Of a DNA stretch of 64,000 nt, positions 47,644-58,203 are shown piece after piece (within the stretch, counting starts at the first letter, position 1; each line of letters opens with the position of its first letter). The notes below the pieces were generated by a model. The model saw only the letters and a list, made by a program, of their open reading frames with translations. It was not told where the DNA came from and ran no database searches. Source of the stretch: Corbicula japonica (taxonomy: Eukaryota; Mollusca; Bivalvia; Venerida; Cyrenidae); NCBI GenBank assembly GCA_038501625.1, contig JAZAYU010000933.1, positions 1 to 64,000 on the forward strand, in the 5' to 3' direction. The translations under genes and the position numbers were made by a program.

Positions 47644-48604
47644 CTGTGGTATCATTATATTTAGCTATGGCTTAATTTTCGCGTATTTCGCGCTCGGGCC
47701 AGTGCGCGAATTTAAAACCTAAGCTAAAATTCAACCATCTAGTTCCACATCTATACGTATCCGAAACATGCTAATGTCCGAATAGACCTACACTTCGTAT
47801 TTAGTTGCTCTTATCGCTATGTGATATAAATTTGAGGTATTGAATATTTAAAATGTTTAAGGAAATAAAATAAGTTATTATTGTAAAATTGCTTTTGAAA
47901 TATTTTAAATGTTACTTCAAAATTGTAACGACAATTTAGTCCGGGCATTTAGGTCAGGTCACGTTTTATAAAACAGTATCGTTGTCATCTCATTCTGTTT
48001 CTTTTGACACGTATTTTTGTTATCTACTGGTAACATGCTTGTTTCCATTTGACAATTCTGACAATTTTGAGATTTTCTTGTTTCTTGTGACAATTTGTGA
48101 AGTATTAAGACCATTTGGAATATTTCTTTTCGTAAGGCAGTCGAGTGTTTTGATAGAGTGTAGTCGGAAGCAATAGCGTTTGAATGTTTTTGAAAAGTTA
48201 ATTTTAATTTACAACCCTTTGTTTTGAGTAATTGTTTTACAATCAATTGACACTTCGGAAAATAACACGGGTACGCAGTTTAACATGCCAATTATGTTAT
48301 GAATGGTCCAGAAATATGGATCAAACGGGTCCCCTGTCAATTAGCTTCCCCGAATAAACAGCGGTCCGATAATTGACTAACAAAGGAAGTGTTAATTGAC
48401 CCCCTGCCATCTGACACATGATTAGCTCGCATGTTCGAATAAACAATAGGTGTTGATAACAGATCAGTCAAATATCGGTTGTAATATAATAATTTATCTT
48501 CTTTTTTTGAAAAATTGGATTTGCGCGAATTTACGTCCGCGCGAAACAGTCATTTTCGGCGATTGCGCGAAATTTAGTGCCAGTGAAATTAAATGATACC
48601 ACAG
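47644..48604. mobile_element. 961 bp MITE with TA duplication
   Basis: CTGTGGTATCATT at 47644 and AATGATACCACAG at 48604 are perfect inverted termini, with weaker subterminal similarity. TA lies at 47642-47643 and 48605-48606. The ends are rich in CGCGAA/TTCGCG motifs, like the MITE at 14801-15470, and both start CTGT. No transposase. Confidence 0.88.
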
Positions 48605-48655
48605 TACCAGTTTTCACTGCTTACATACAGCATCAATCATAACAGATAGACTTAC

Positions 48656-48772
48656 TACTGGTGCCTGGCTGTTCTAAGAGATCTGTAGGAGCAGACAGCT
48701 TATCCTCTGTGACATTATCAGCATGATCGCGGTCACTGTCGAGTCTTGTGGTCTCTACAGCACAGTTGTCAT
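48656..48772 (-). CDS. Array exon 7
   Basis: 117-nt phase 1-1 exon, splice sites intact. Asp replaces Asn at position 11, and Ala is at 17. Confidence 0.6.
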
Positions 48773-49171
48773 CTGTAAGCACAACAAACATTATAAAAGT
48801 ACATACATTGTGAGGTATGTTACATGTAACACACATGGCCCAAAAATAATAATGTTAGACACAAACATAAATTAATGAGGTACTTACAATTATCCGAATC
48901 TTGAAATATTGGCAGTCTTCAGATTTTCTACAAATTGTGTGCAGGCCTTGAAAAAGTTACCCCATACTTAATGTGTTTTTTTTCTTTTCTGAAACTCTGG
49001 GATATTTTAATTCAACACATTAGTTTTGAAAATTGAATACAGCTTGCGCTTATGCTAAATCGTTTGGCTGGCATTTCACTTTATGTCACTGCCAATCAAC
49101 AGACACAGTCAAACCAAATAACCAAGTTTTAACTGATTACATCCAGCATCAATCATAACAGATAGACTTAC

Positions 49172-49288
49172 TACTGGTGCCTGGCTGTTCTAAGAGATCT
49201 GTAGGAGCAGACAGTTTATCCTCTGTGACATTATCATCATGATCGCGGTCACTGTTGAGTCTTGTGGTCTCTACAGCACAGTTGTCAT
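49172..49288 (-). CDS. Array exon 6
   Basis: Consensus residues with Asp17; acceptor and donor intact. Confidence 0.6.
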
Positions 49289-49680
49289 CTGTAAGCACAA
49301 CACGCATTATAAAAGTACATACATTGTGAGGTACGTTACACGTAACACACATGGCCCAAAAATAATAATGTTAGACACACACATAATGAGGTACTTGCAA
49401 TATCCGAATCTTGAAATACTGGCAGTCTTCAGATTTTCAACAAATTGTGTGCAGGCCTTGAAAAAGTTCCCCCATATTTAATGAATTTTTTTTATTTCTG
49501 ACTCTCTGGGATATTTCAATTCAACACCTTATTTTTGAAAATTGAATACAGCTTGCGCTGATGCTAAATCGTTTGGCTGGCATTTCACTTTATATCACTG
49601 CCAATCAACAGACACAGTCAAGCCAAATTACCAAGTTTTAACTGATTACATCCAGCATCAATCATTACAGATAGACTTAC

Positions 49681-49797
49681 TACTGGTGCCTGGCTGTTCT
49701 AAGAGATCTGTAGGAGCAGACAGCTTATCCTCTGTGACATTATCAGCATGATCGCGGTCACTGTTGAGTCTTGTGGTCTCTACAGCACAGTTGTCAT
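49681..49797 (-). CDS. Array exon 5
   Basis: Consensus with Ala17; acceptor and donor intact. Confidence 0.6.
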
Positions 49798-50189
49798 CTG
49801 TAAGCACAACACACATTATAAAAGTACATACATTGTGAGGTACGTTACACGTAACACACATGGCCCAAAAATAATAATGTTAGACACACACATAATGAGG
49901 TACTTGCAATATCCGAATCTTGAAATACTGGCAGTCTTCCGATTTTCAACAAATTGTGTGCAGGCCTTGAAAAAGTTCCCCCATATTTAATGAATTTTTT
50001 TTATTTCTGACTCTCTGGGATATTTCAATTCAACACCTTATTTTTGAAAATTGAATACAGCTTGCGCTGACGCTAAATCGTTTGGCTGGCATTTCACTTT
50101 ATATCACTGCCAATCAACAGACACAGTCAAGCCAAATTACCAAGTTTTAACTGATTACATCCAGCATCAATCATTACAGATAGACTTAC

Positions 50190-50306
50190 TACTGGTGCCT
50201 GGCTGTTCTAAGAGATCTGTAGGAGCAGACAGCTTATCCTCTGTGACATTATCATCATGATCGCGGTCACTGTTGAGTCTTGTGGTCTCTACAGCACAGT
50301 TGTCAT
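50190..50306 (-). CDS. Array exon 4
   Basis: Consensus with Asp17; acceptor and donor intact. Confidence 0.6.
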
Positions 50307-50693
50307 CTGTAAGCACAACACACATTATAAAAGTACATACATTGTGAGGTACGTGACATGTAACACACAATGCCCAAATATAATTATGTTAGACACACAC
50401 ATAATGAGGTACTTGCAATTATCCAAACCTTGAAATATTGGCAGTCTTCAGATTTTCAACAAATTGTGTGCAGGCCTTAAAAAAGTTGCCCGATACTGTT
50501 TTTTTTATTTCTGACCCTCTGAGATATTTCAATTCAACACATTAGTTTTGAAAATGAAATACAGCTTACACTAATGCTAAATGGAGTGGGTGGCATTTTA
50601 CTTTACGTCACTGCCAATCAACAGACACAGTCAAACCAAATTACCAAGTTTTCACTGATTACATCCAGCATCAATCATAACAAATAGACTTAC

Positions 50694-50810
50694 TACTGGT
50701 GCCTGGCTGTTTTAAGAGATCTGTAGAAGCAGACAGCTTATCCTCTGTGACATTATCATCATGATCGCGGTCACTGTTGAGTCTTGTGGTCTCTACAGCA
50801 CAGTTGTCAT
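50694..50810 (-). CDS. Array exon 3
   Basis: Splice sites intact. Ser replaces Pro at 28 and Lys replaces Glu at 33, the most changed of the ten. Confidence 0.6.
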
Positions 50811-51202
50811 CTGTAAGCACAACAAACATTATAAAAGTACATACATTGTGAGGTATGTTACACGTAACACACATGGCCCAAAAATAATAATGTTAGACAC
50901 ACACATAATGAGGTACTTGCAATATCCGAATCTTGAAATACTGGCAGTCTTCCGATTTTCAACAAATTGTGTGCAGGCCTTGAAAAAGTTCCCCCATATT
51001 TAATGAATTTTTTTCATTTCTGACTCTCTGGGATATTTCAATTCAACACCTTATTTTTGAAAATTGAATACAGCTTGCGCTGATGCTAAATCGTTTGGCT
51101 GGCATTTCACTTTATATCACTGCCAATCAACAGACACAGTCAAGCCAAATTACCAAGTTTTAACTGATTACATCCAGCATCAATCATTACAGATAGACTT
51201 AC

Positions 51203-51319
51203 TACTGGTGCCTAGCTGTTCTAAGAGATCTGTAGGAGCAGACAGCTTATCCTCTGTGACATTATCAGCATGATCGCGGTCACTGTTGAGTCTTGTGGTC
51301 TCTACAGCACAGTTGTCAT
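51203..51319 (-). CDS. Array exon 2
   Basis: Splice sites intact. Ala17, and Leu replaces Pro at 35. Confidence 0.6.
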
Positions 51320-51707
51320 CTGTAAGCACAACACACATTATAGAAGTACATACATTGTGAGGTACGTGACATGTAACACACATGGCCAAAAAATAATTAT
51401 GTTAGACACACACATAATGAGGTACTTGCAACTATCGGAATCTTGAAATATTGGCAGTCTTCAGATTTTATACACGTTGTGTTCAGGCCTTGAAAAAGTT
51501 GCCCGATACTGTTTTTTTTTCATTTCTGACCCTCTGAGATATTTCAATTCAACACATTAGTTTTGAAAATGAAATACAGCTTACACTAATGCTAAATGGA
51601 ATGGGTGGCATTTCACTCTACGTCACTGCCAATCAACAGACACAGTCAATCCAAATTACCAGTTTTCACTGATTACATACAGCATCAATCATAACAGATA
51701 GACTTAC

Positions 51708-51779
51708 TACTGGTGCCTGGCTGTTCTAAGAGATCTGTAGGAGCAGACAGTTTATCCTCTGTGACATTATCAGCATGAT
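51708..51779 (-). pseudogene. Truncated array exon (acceptor deleted)
   Basis: A ~102 bp deletion removes the acceptor and the first 45 nt of the exon, joining CATGAT directly to intron sequence GGCCCAAAA. The donor remains. It should be skipped in splicing; because the exons are symmetric, skipping keeps the frame. Confidence 0.85.
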
Positions 51780-52114
51780 GGCCCAAAAATAATAATGTTA
51801 GACACAAACATAAATTAATGAGGTACTTACAATTATCCGAATCTTGAAATATTGGCAGTCTTCAGATTTTCTACAAATTGTATGCAGGCCTTGAAAAAGT
51901 TACCCCATACTTAATGTGTTGTTTTTCTTTTCTGACTTTCTGGGATATTTTAATTCAACACATTAGTTTTGAAAATTGAATACAGCTTGCGCTTATGCTA
52001 AATCGCATGGGTGGCATTTCACTTTATATCACTGCCAATCAACAGACACAGTCAAACCAAATTACCAAGTTTTAACTGATTACATCCAGCATCAATCATA
52101 ACAGATATACTTAC

Positions 52115-52231
52115 TACTGGTGCCTGGCTGTTCTAAGAGATCTGTAGGAGCAGACAGCTTATCCTCTGTGACATTATCAGCATGATCGCGGTCACTGTTG
52201 AGTCTTGTGGTCTCTACAGCACAGTTGTCAT
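52115..52231 (-). CDS. Array exon 1 (first in transcript order)
   Basis: Consensus with Ala17; acceptor and donor intact. Phase 1 entry fits the exit of the candidate upstream exon at 53.3 kb under either of its readings. Confidence 0.6.
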
Positions 52232-52517
52232 CTGTAAGCACAGCACACATTATAAAAGTACATACATTGTGAGGTACGTTACATGTAACACACAATGCCC
52301 AAAAATAATAATGTTAGACACACACATAATGAGGTACTTGCAACTATCGGAATCTTGAAATATTGGCAGTCTTCAGATTTTATACACGTTGTGTTCAGGC
52401 CTTGAAAAAGTTGCCCCATACTTTTTTTATTTCTGACCCTCTGGTCACTGCCAATTGCCGACTTAGTCAAACCAAATTACCAGTTTCACTGATTACATCC
52501 AGCATCAATCATACAGA

Positions 52518-53095
52518 TTTTAAGGTCACATGACCCAGTTTCGAACTTGACCTACGTCACCTAGTGACATTGATATAAAATTGACCAAGTTTGAAGAAGA
52601 TCTGAAAAAAAATGAAAACCACTAGAGTGTGGACATGCTTTTTTCTACAATTTGACCTTGGGACCTAGTTTTTAAGGTCACATGACCCACTTTCGAATTT
52701 GACCAAGATATCAATGAAATAAATGTTTTGACCAAGCTCGAAGAAGATCAGACCAAAATTAAGACCGCTAGACATGCTTTTTCTATGATTTGACCTAGCG
52801 ACCTAGATTTCTAGGTCACATGACCCAGTTTCTAACTTGACCTTGATAATGATATCATTGAGATAAACATTTTAACCAAGGATTAAAGAACCCACCAAAA
52901 TTAAGACCACTAGATTGTGGACAAGCTTTTTCTATAATTTGACCATGAGACCTAGTTTTGAAGGTCACATTACCCACTTTAAAACTTGATCTTGATATCA
53001 CTGAGATAAACATTTGTGAACAGAATACGGACGGACGATGGACGAAAGGCGATCACATAAGCTCAGCCTGTCACTATGTGACAAGTGAGCTAAAA
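52518..53095 (+). mobile_element. Pearl/HINE-like element, four ~140 bp repeats
   Basis: AAGGTCACATGACCCA-type phrases recur near 52521, 52674, 52813 and 52962. GGACGGACGATGGACG follows. The end is a hairpin AGCTCA, GTCAC, TAT, GTGAC, TGAGCT plus AAAAA, the same terminal layout as the element at 25190. Confidence 0.7.
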
Positions 53096-53268
53096 AGTAA
53101 AGGGAAGCAATGTTGGGGAAAGTGGGCATGGGGACAAGCCATTTTTGCTGTTATCTCTGGTTATGGGACATTTAAAAATTTTAAAATATTTTTCCACGCC
53201 CAAGACATGATCATCAGAACTATATTTTAGTGACAGCAAGCCTTGAAGAAATTAATAAATCAACTCAC

Positions 53269-53380
53269 CAATATAGGAATCAATAAACTTCTGATAACAC
53301 AGATCTTCATAATTTTGGTTTAAAGAAATCTTCCACAGGAACCTTACGCTTTCTTCTTTTACGATCCATGATACATGTAG
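53269..53380 (-). CDS. Candidate 5' coding exon of the tandem-exon gene
   Basis: Bounded on the minus strand by a strong acceptor (TTTTTTCAG before 53380) and donor (ATTG then GTGAGT after 53269). Two readings compete. (1) ATG at 53369 gives MDRKRRKRKVPVEDFF, a basic, nuclear-signal-like start that stops after 20 codons unless an internal donor (AAAGC then GTAAGG, exon end 53348) is used; that donor is phase 1. (2) The frame from the acceptor stays open throughout (ending YEDLCYQKFIDSYI) and also exits in phase 1. Both fit the phase 1 array exons. No domain recognised. Confidence 0.4.
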
Positions 53381-53395
53381 CTGAAAAAATCATGG

Positions 53396-56300
53396 AAAAA
53401 AAATGTCAGAGTATCAAATTACCCTAGTGGTAGCAGTTTTCAAGAGCTTACAGTAAACCGAAATAGAGGTATGTTAATGTTGTGTAACATGCTTATTCAA
53501 TTATATTAAAACATGAAATCTGATGAAACACTTCTTTAAAAATCTTAACAGTAATACACCTGTTAACTGGCAGATCCCGGAGCAGACACTAAGTTTTTGA
53601 AAATTTGACAGCGGTGTTAGTAATTGTCATTTTCTCTAGTTTGATTTATGCTAGAAAAGAAATAACAGCTAATACTAACAGCCAAATGTATTCTGCTCCT
53701 GGATCTACTGGTTGACAGGTGTGAGTAAAATGTTATATAGCTGTACAAAATACTGATTAAAAATCTGTGGGGTGTTTGATTACACTTTGCATAGCAATAT
53801 TTAATAGACACTTTTTAAATTTTGTATATAGTGAAAGATAATATTTTCCATTAGCTCTACATGAATTAAAATCATTCAAATCGTTTGGCAAATTATAAGT
53901 TGTTTTGTCAAGGAAATTGTGACGCACAGTTATCAAATGCAAATCAATGACTTTTTTATTACTTGAGCTTATTGATGACAAATAACTTTATTCCAAAGTA
54001 CTTATAAATAATTATATTTCGTTGTACAAACTTCTCTAAGTAGTAACTTTTCAACACAGTTTTAGCTTTACATAATTTTATACTTAGATCTAGCCCCTGG
54101 GCATTATTGTTTAAAAATGGCATTTTAAAGGAATTCCTATAGAAATGCGACCAAAAATCTAGAGATTCAAGGTTGAGGTACAGTCCTAGAAAGCACACTA
54201 TACTGACAGAAAAAAAACATTATCAACTGTAAAACCTGTATTTCTTTAAATTCACTTTTTTGTTATTTATCTCTAATTCTCTTTCCATATTACTGACCAT
54301 ATTTACAGTCAGTTTGATTAAATTTTATACATTCATTACAATTGTATAGATTTCACAATATATTAATGCATCCGAATTAATCGTTATCCAAAAGCATGTA
54401 AAGTTTAGTTTGTGTACACTTTCTTGCATATATGCTGCAGATAGCCTTATTGTCAACCCGTCAGTCACTTCTTTTTCCCTAAGATATCTGTAACAGAACA
54501 CCAGTTTGGCAGCTTTCTGCAGTCATGCCAATACACAACCATTTCCTTACTTAGAAGAATCCTATGTTATTTATGACACTTTACTGTTGCCTTTGTTGCC
54601 CCTGGCTATTACAACCCCATGTATGAAACATGTTGTTTTAATAGTTTAGACTTTATGGCCATGCTTGTTAAGTGTCAATGGCCAGGTGCTAAATTTCATA
54701 TCAGGTGCACAGGTGGATCAGCATTAACTTACCTGCTGTATTTTTATGTTCTAAGTAAAAAAAGACAGTTCTTTAAGATTTATTTTTACTTTAAGTGCTT
54801 AAAGTCATCACCTGATATGAAATTTAGTTAAAATATCTGAGTAATTTAATTATTATTATGATTATACATTAATAACAGTCAACTAAGTTAAGATTTCTGC
54901 AGAATATTAAGCCCAAAAAACTCATCTGAGTAGTATTTGCCAGTATTTTCCAGTATTTGCCACTTTGGGGAGTATTTTCCAGGATGGTAAATACCACCGG
55001 TAAATAGCAGGGGTGGTATTTACCACCCAACCCTGCTTCTTTAAAGAGAGAACTTGTCGGCAAACAAGATTTCATTATTTAATAATAATTAACGCTTTTC
55101 ATCTGTTCCGTAAAACATTCGCTAATTTAATGAATTCGGATGTAAAATATTCTGATCTGTTAATGCAATGAATTTCAGTTTTAAAAAAACAACAACATTT
55201 AATTAAAATACTCATGACACTGTGACAACCAGGCCAATAATATATAAGTTCATCCATATAGGACAACAAATGCAAAAACATTATCAAAACGTAATAAAAT
55301 CTGCCCCCAACAAGACTGAAGCACAAAGAAGTTCCGAATTAACAATTATGAGATGAATATTAATTTAAATTAGTTTACGTAATAAAAAAAATAACGAAAG
55401 ATGACTTTGGCACTCAGAGTGAAGATGACGACGATGTTACACAAACACCTAAACTTAACGATGATGTTTTTTTAACATGCCATAAATATAATCAAGTTAA
55501 TATATTTTTCTGTTCTGTTTTGATAAACCAATTGATCAAATGCAATGTTCATAAACGAGTACTAGCACTCACAATCATGTCAGCATTAGAAACATATATT
55601 TATGTATGATATTCGTGCATTGGCGCCAATTCTGATTTGTCGAACTTCGGAAAGCTGGAATTAAAATGTATGGTCCCGACGACTTGGACACAACAAGGGT
55701 GGACTGTATTTGGACCATTAGACCAATCACAAACTAAAAATTCTGTACAGTCCTTTTTATATTGTAGTAGATTTCGTTTTTTTTTGGTTTATAACGATTT
55801 ACTACACTGGTTTCTTCAGAACATATTAAATATCTGCTTAGTAACTGCTATTGTTGGACTTGTAAACTATACTACTCAAAATTTGATAGGGATCTTTTTC
55901 TATTTTATCCCAAATTATTGCCCCTACAAAATGTCAACCGCTCTTCCGCTTCAACAGTTTGTCGGCTTATTCCTTTTTAAGCACAGAGCTGGGGTCAAAT
56001 GAACACATTTTCAGAATCACAGCAACTTCTTTATTGTTTCAACCTTATGTAAGGAATACACACAATCTTTGAAGTGATCCTTATCAAATTTTGGGTAGTC
56101 TATAATCCTGGTCATAATTATTACCACGAGTATGCATGCAGTGAGTATTCTTAGGCAAAAAGACTGTTAGATTCTCATCCAGATTTTGGAAAAAAAATGG
56201 GGTGGGTTGACAAATTTTATTTTTATTTACGAGATACCTGAGAGTAGAAGTACAAAGCTTTGAAATGATGAGCATTTTGTGTTATTCTTGCTGTCCATAT

Positions 56301-57013
56301 TTTTTTATTTGATAATCAAGGCATCCATATCCGGGATGGTATAAAACCCGTTCTATCCTAATCAGAATATGTTCCATATTTTTACCAAACACATTTTGGG
56401 GGGCAGGTGGTTTTGGAGAGGGGCGAGCGGGGATGAGAGTCTATTTTTCTTTCCTTTTGTTTTGTCTTACCGACTATTGGCTTGACAGTAAAGCACTCTT
56501 AGTATCTGTCTTTTGTTTTGATGCCTACTGTACATAAAGTTTTTTTGGACAAGAGTCATGTATTTATGCTTTAAAGATTGTGGGATAATTGTCAATAAAC
56601 TTGTGATACATCAATGAATAAATTTATTATTCGGATTATTCAGTTACTTAATGTCCAGAGTGAAATGCAATTTGAAAATAATTGCCTGGAAAATAGATTT
56701 AGCTATGTAAAAAACATCAAAAACCAACAGGCTAATGGTAAAGATAAAACTAACACTACAAGAATATATTTTACCAAAAGCAATCAATAATGTAAATCGT
56801 TATATTTTTCGAACTTTTTATTTCGACATTACAGGTTTGTTGTTGTTGTCGTCGTAATAAACTATCATAATATCGCGGAATATTGATCGTTTCAAATAAT
56901 TTCCTGCAATTTTTCTATCCATAAACTTTAAAAATAAAAATAAAAAAATGCTGTCTATATTCCATAGGTCCGTGACATCGAAATATTCGATAAAAAGCCG
57001 GATATCTCCTTAC
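53396..57013. other. Candidate first intron and intergenic sequence
   Basis: Contains a 17 bp inverted repeat (AAATTTCATATCAGGTG, near 54689, and its complement near 54812) and a cluster of AGTATTTKCCA and GGTGGTATTTACC motifs at 54935-55030. An acidic frame occurs near 55400-55480 (DDFGTQSEDDDDVTQ), and a 121-codon frame at 55637-56002 lacks an ATG start and recognisable motifs. No further exon can be supported. Confidence 0.35.
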
Positions 57014-57085
57014 CTTTATTGTTCAGTCACGACAACTCGAGTGACGTCTTAGCTCCGCCATTTTGCTGCGCGCGCACATGCGCGA
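57014..57085 (-). promoter_or_regulatory. Promoter-like segment and candidate untranslated first exon
   Basis: On the minus strand GCGCATGTGCGCGCGC (NRF1-like) is followed by CAAAATGGCGG (57056-57066), which matches the YY1 motif typical of TATA-less promoters at the transcription start. About 40 bp later AATAAAG meets GTAAGG at 57013, a good splice donor. The ATG inside the YY1 motif opens only 12 codons, so the exon is probably 5' UTR. A TGACGTC half-site lies between. The only gene-like structure downstream on this strand is the exon set at 53.3-43.2 kb. Confidence 0.45.
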
Positions 57086-57378
57086 AAATCGTTTATGATC
57101 GTATGATTACGAGGAGTTCCGAATGTATGTCATTCGGATTGAAATGTGATTTGAGGATATGGAAGGTAGATGTGTGAGGTCACACAATGCCACACACACA
57201 CGTGCTGGAACGTTATATGGAGGTACTCATTTAAATTTAGCAAAATGGTGTGTCGTGAAATTTGTGAGCATTTGGCGAGGTATACATACCGAGGATATGG
57301 GAAAAGTACCTCGCTATTTTTGGGTACCTCGGGGCGTGGGTGTGTACTCATACGAAATACCTCGACCAGTAAGGTATA

Positions 57379-57381
<3 letters not shown>

Positions 57382-57472
<91 letters not shown>
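57382..57472. repeat. (CA)45 microsatellite
   Basis: Uninterrupted dinucleotide repeat. Poly-His/Thr and Cys/Val frames crossing it are artefacts of the repeat. Confidence 0.99.
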
Positions 57473-57473
<1 letters not shown>

Positions 57474-57612
57474 CCTGGGTGAACACTATATGCCCTTCCG
57501 CCATTACATGGCGGGGGCATAAAATGCTCCCTGTTCATTGCAAGCGATAAAAGTCTTATTTTGCTCCTGCACACGTTTTCTCAATAAGACTGGTGAGCTT
57601 GTTATTAATCTA

Positions 57613-58201
57613 GGCCAAAAATAAAATATTGTTTGTTTCCCCTCCCCACCCTACCCATTCAAATCAGCCCTACCCAAAAGATTTTTTCCCAATTTTGAGT
57701 TGCAACAATATTTTTTTAAGAATTGTGTTGAACAAGCTCAGAGTGAAAAATATGTTTTACCATGATTAACTTATTGTACATGTTTCACTTAATGTTGGTG
57801 CTGAATGAATATAAGCAAAACAAAAAGAGGTACTTGTTTTTGATGTTAATAAAGTTTTCCTTATGTAATGCATGTTTAATCTAGTCATTTGACACATTCT
57901 CAAGAGATACTTGCTTTAGTGCCAATACAGTTTCACATACTGTTTTAATTTTGTAAAAATAGTTTTAAAATAGTATATTAAAATAGTTTTATAATAGTAT
58001 ATTTTACACACAAAATAGTTCTAGAAAGCTAGATTCTATCTATGTGTTCTAGAGGATGTCATTCATGTCAGTTAAGGCTGTAAAAATCATTGGGTAAATT
58101 TGTCATCTTCCAAAAAAAAATACTAATTTACCTACCTACCTACCCATTCCTTTTTTGCCTGGGTCGGGAAGGGGAAACAAACATTATTTTATTTTTTGCC
58201 C
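57613..58201. mobile_element. 589 bp MITE with TA duplication
   Basis: The ends GGCCAAAAATAAAATATTGT and its near-complement (...TTATTTTATTTTTTGCCC) form ~38 bp inverted repeats. TA flanks at 57611-57612 and 58202-58203. The interior is AT-rich and contains short AATAGTTTTA repeats near 57960. No transposase. Confidence 0.85.
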
Positions 58202-58203
58202 TA

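Larger units (their letters stand above)
44296..52517 (-). repeat. 509 bp tandem array, eleven units, each carrying one exon
   Basis: Exon ends recur at 44426, 44939, 45447, 48656, 49172, 49681, 50190, 50694, 51203, 51708 and 52115. Spacings are 504-516 bp, except 3,209 (two insertions of 1,737 and 961 bp plus a 2 bp duplication leave 509) and 407 (a 102 bp deletion). Introns are nearly as alike as exons, so expansion or gene conversion is recent. Ten units have intact acceptor, exon and donor on the minus strand. Confidence 0.95.

Noticed and set aside
47407..47722. Short frames over the 145 bp repeats and (ACCG)n tract
   Set aside because: Repeat-derived shadows inside a pearl-like element.
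44493..51273. Repeated 69- and 80-codon plus-strand frames in every array unit
   Set aside because: They are conserved only because whole units are near-identical. They span intron as well as exon sequence and lack splice signals; the minus-strand exons have consistent acceptors, donors and phases.
57130..57574. Frames of 86-126 codons with poly Thr-His or Val-Cys
   Set aside because: They run through the (CA)45 repeat and have no independent coding signal.
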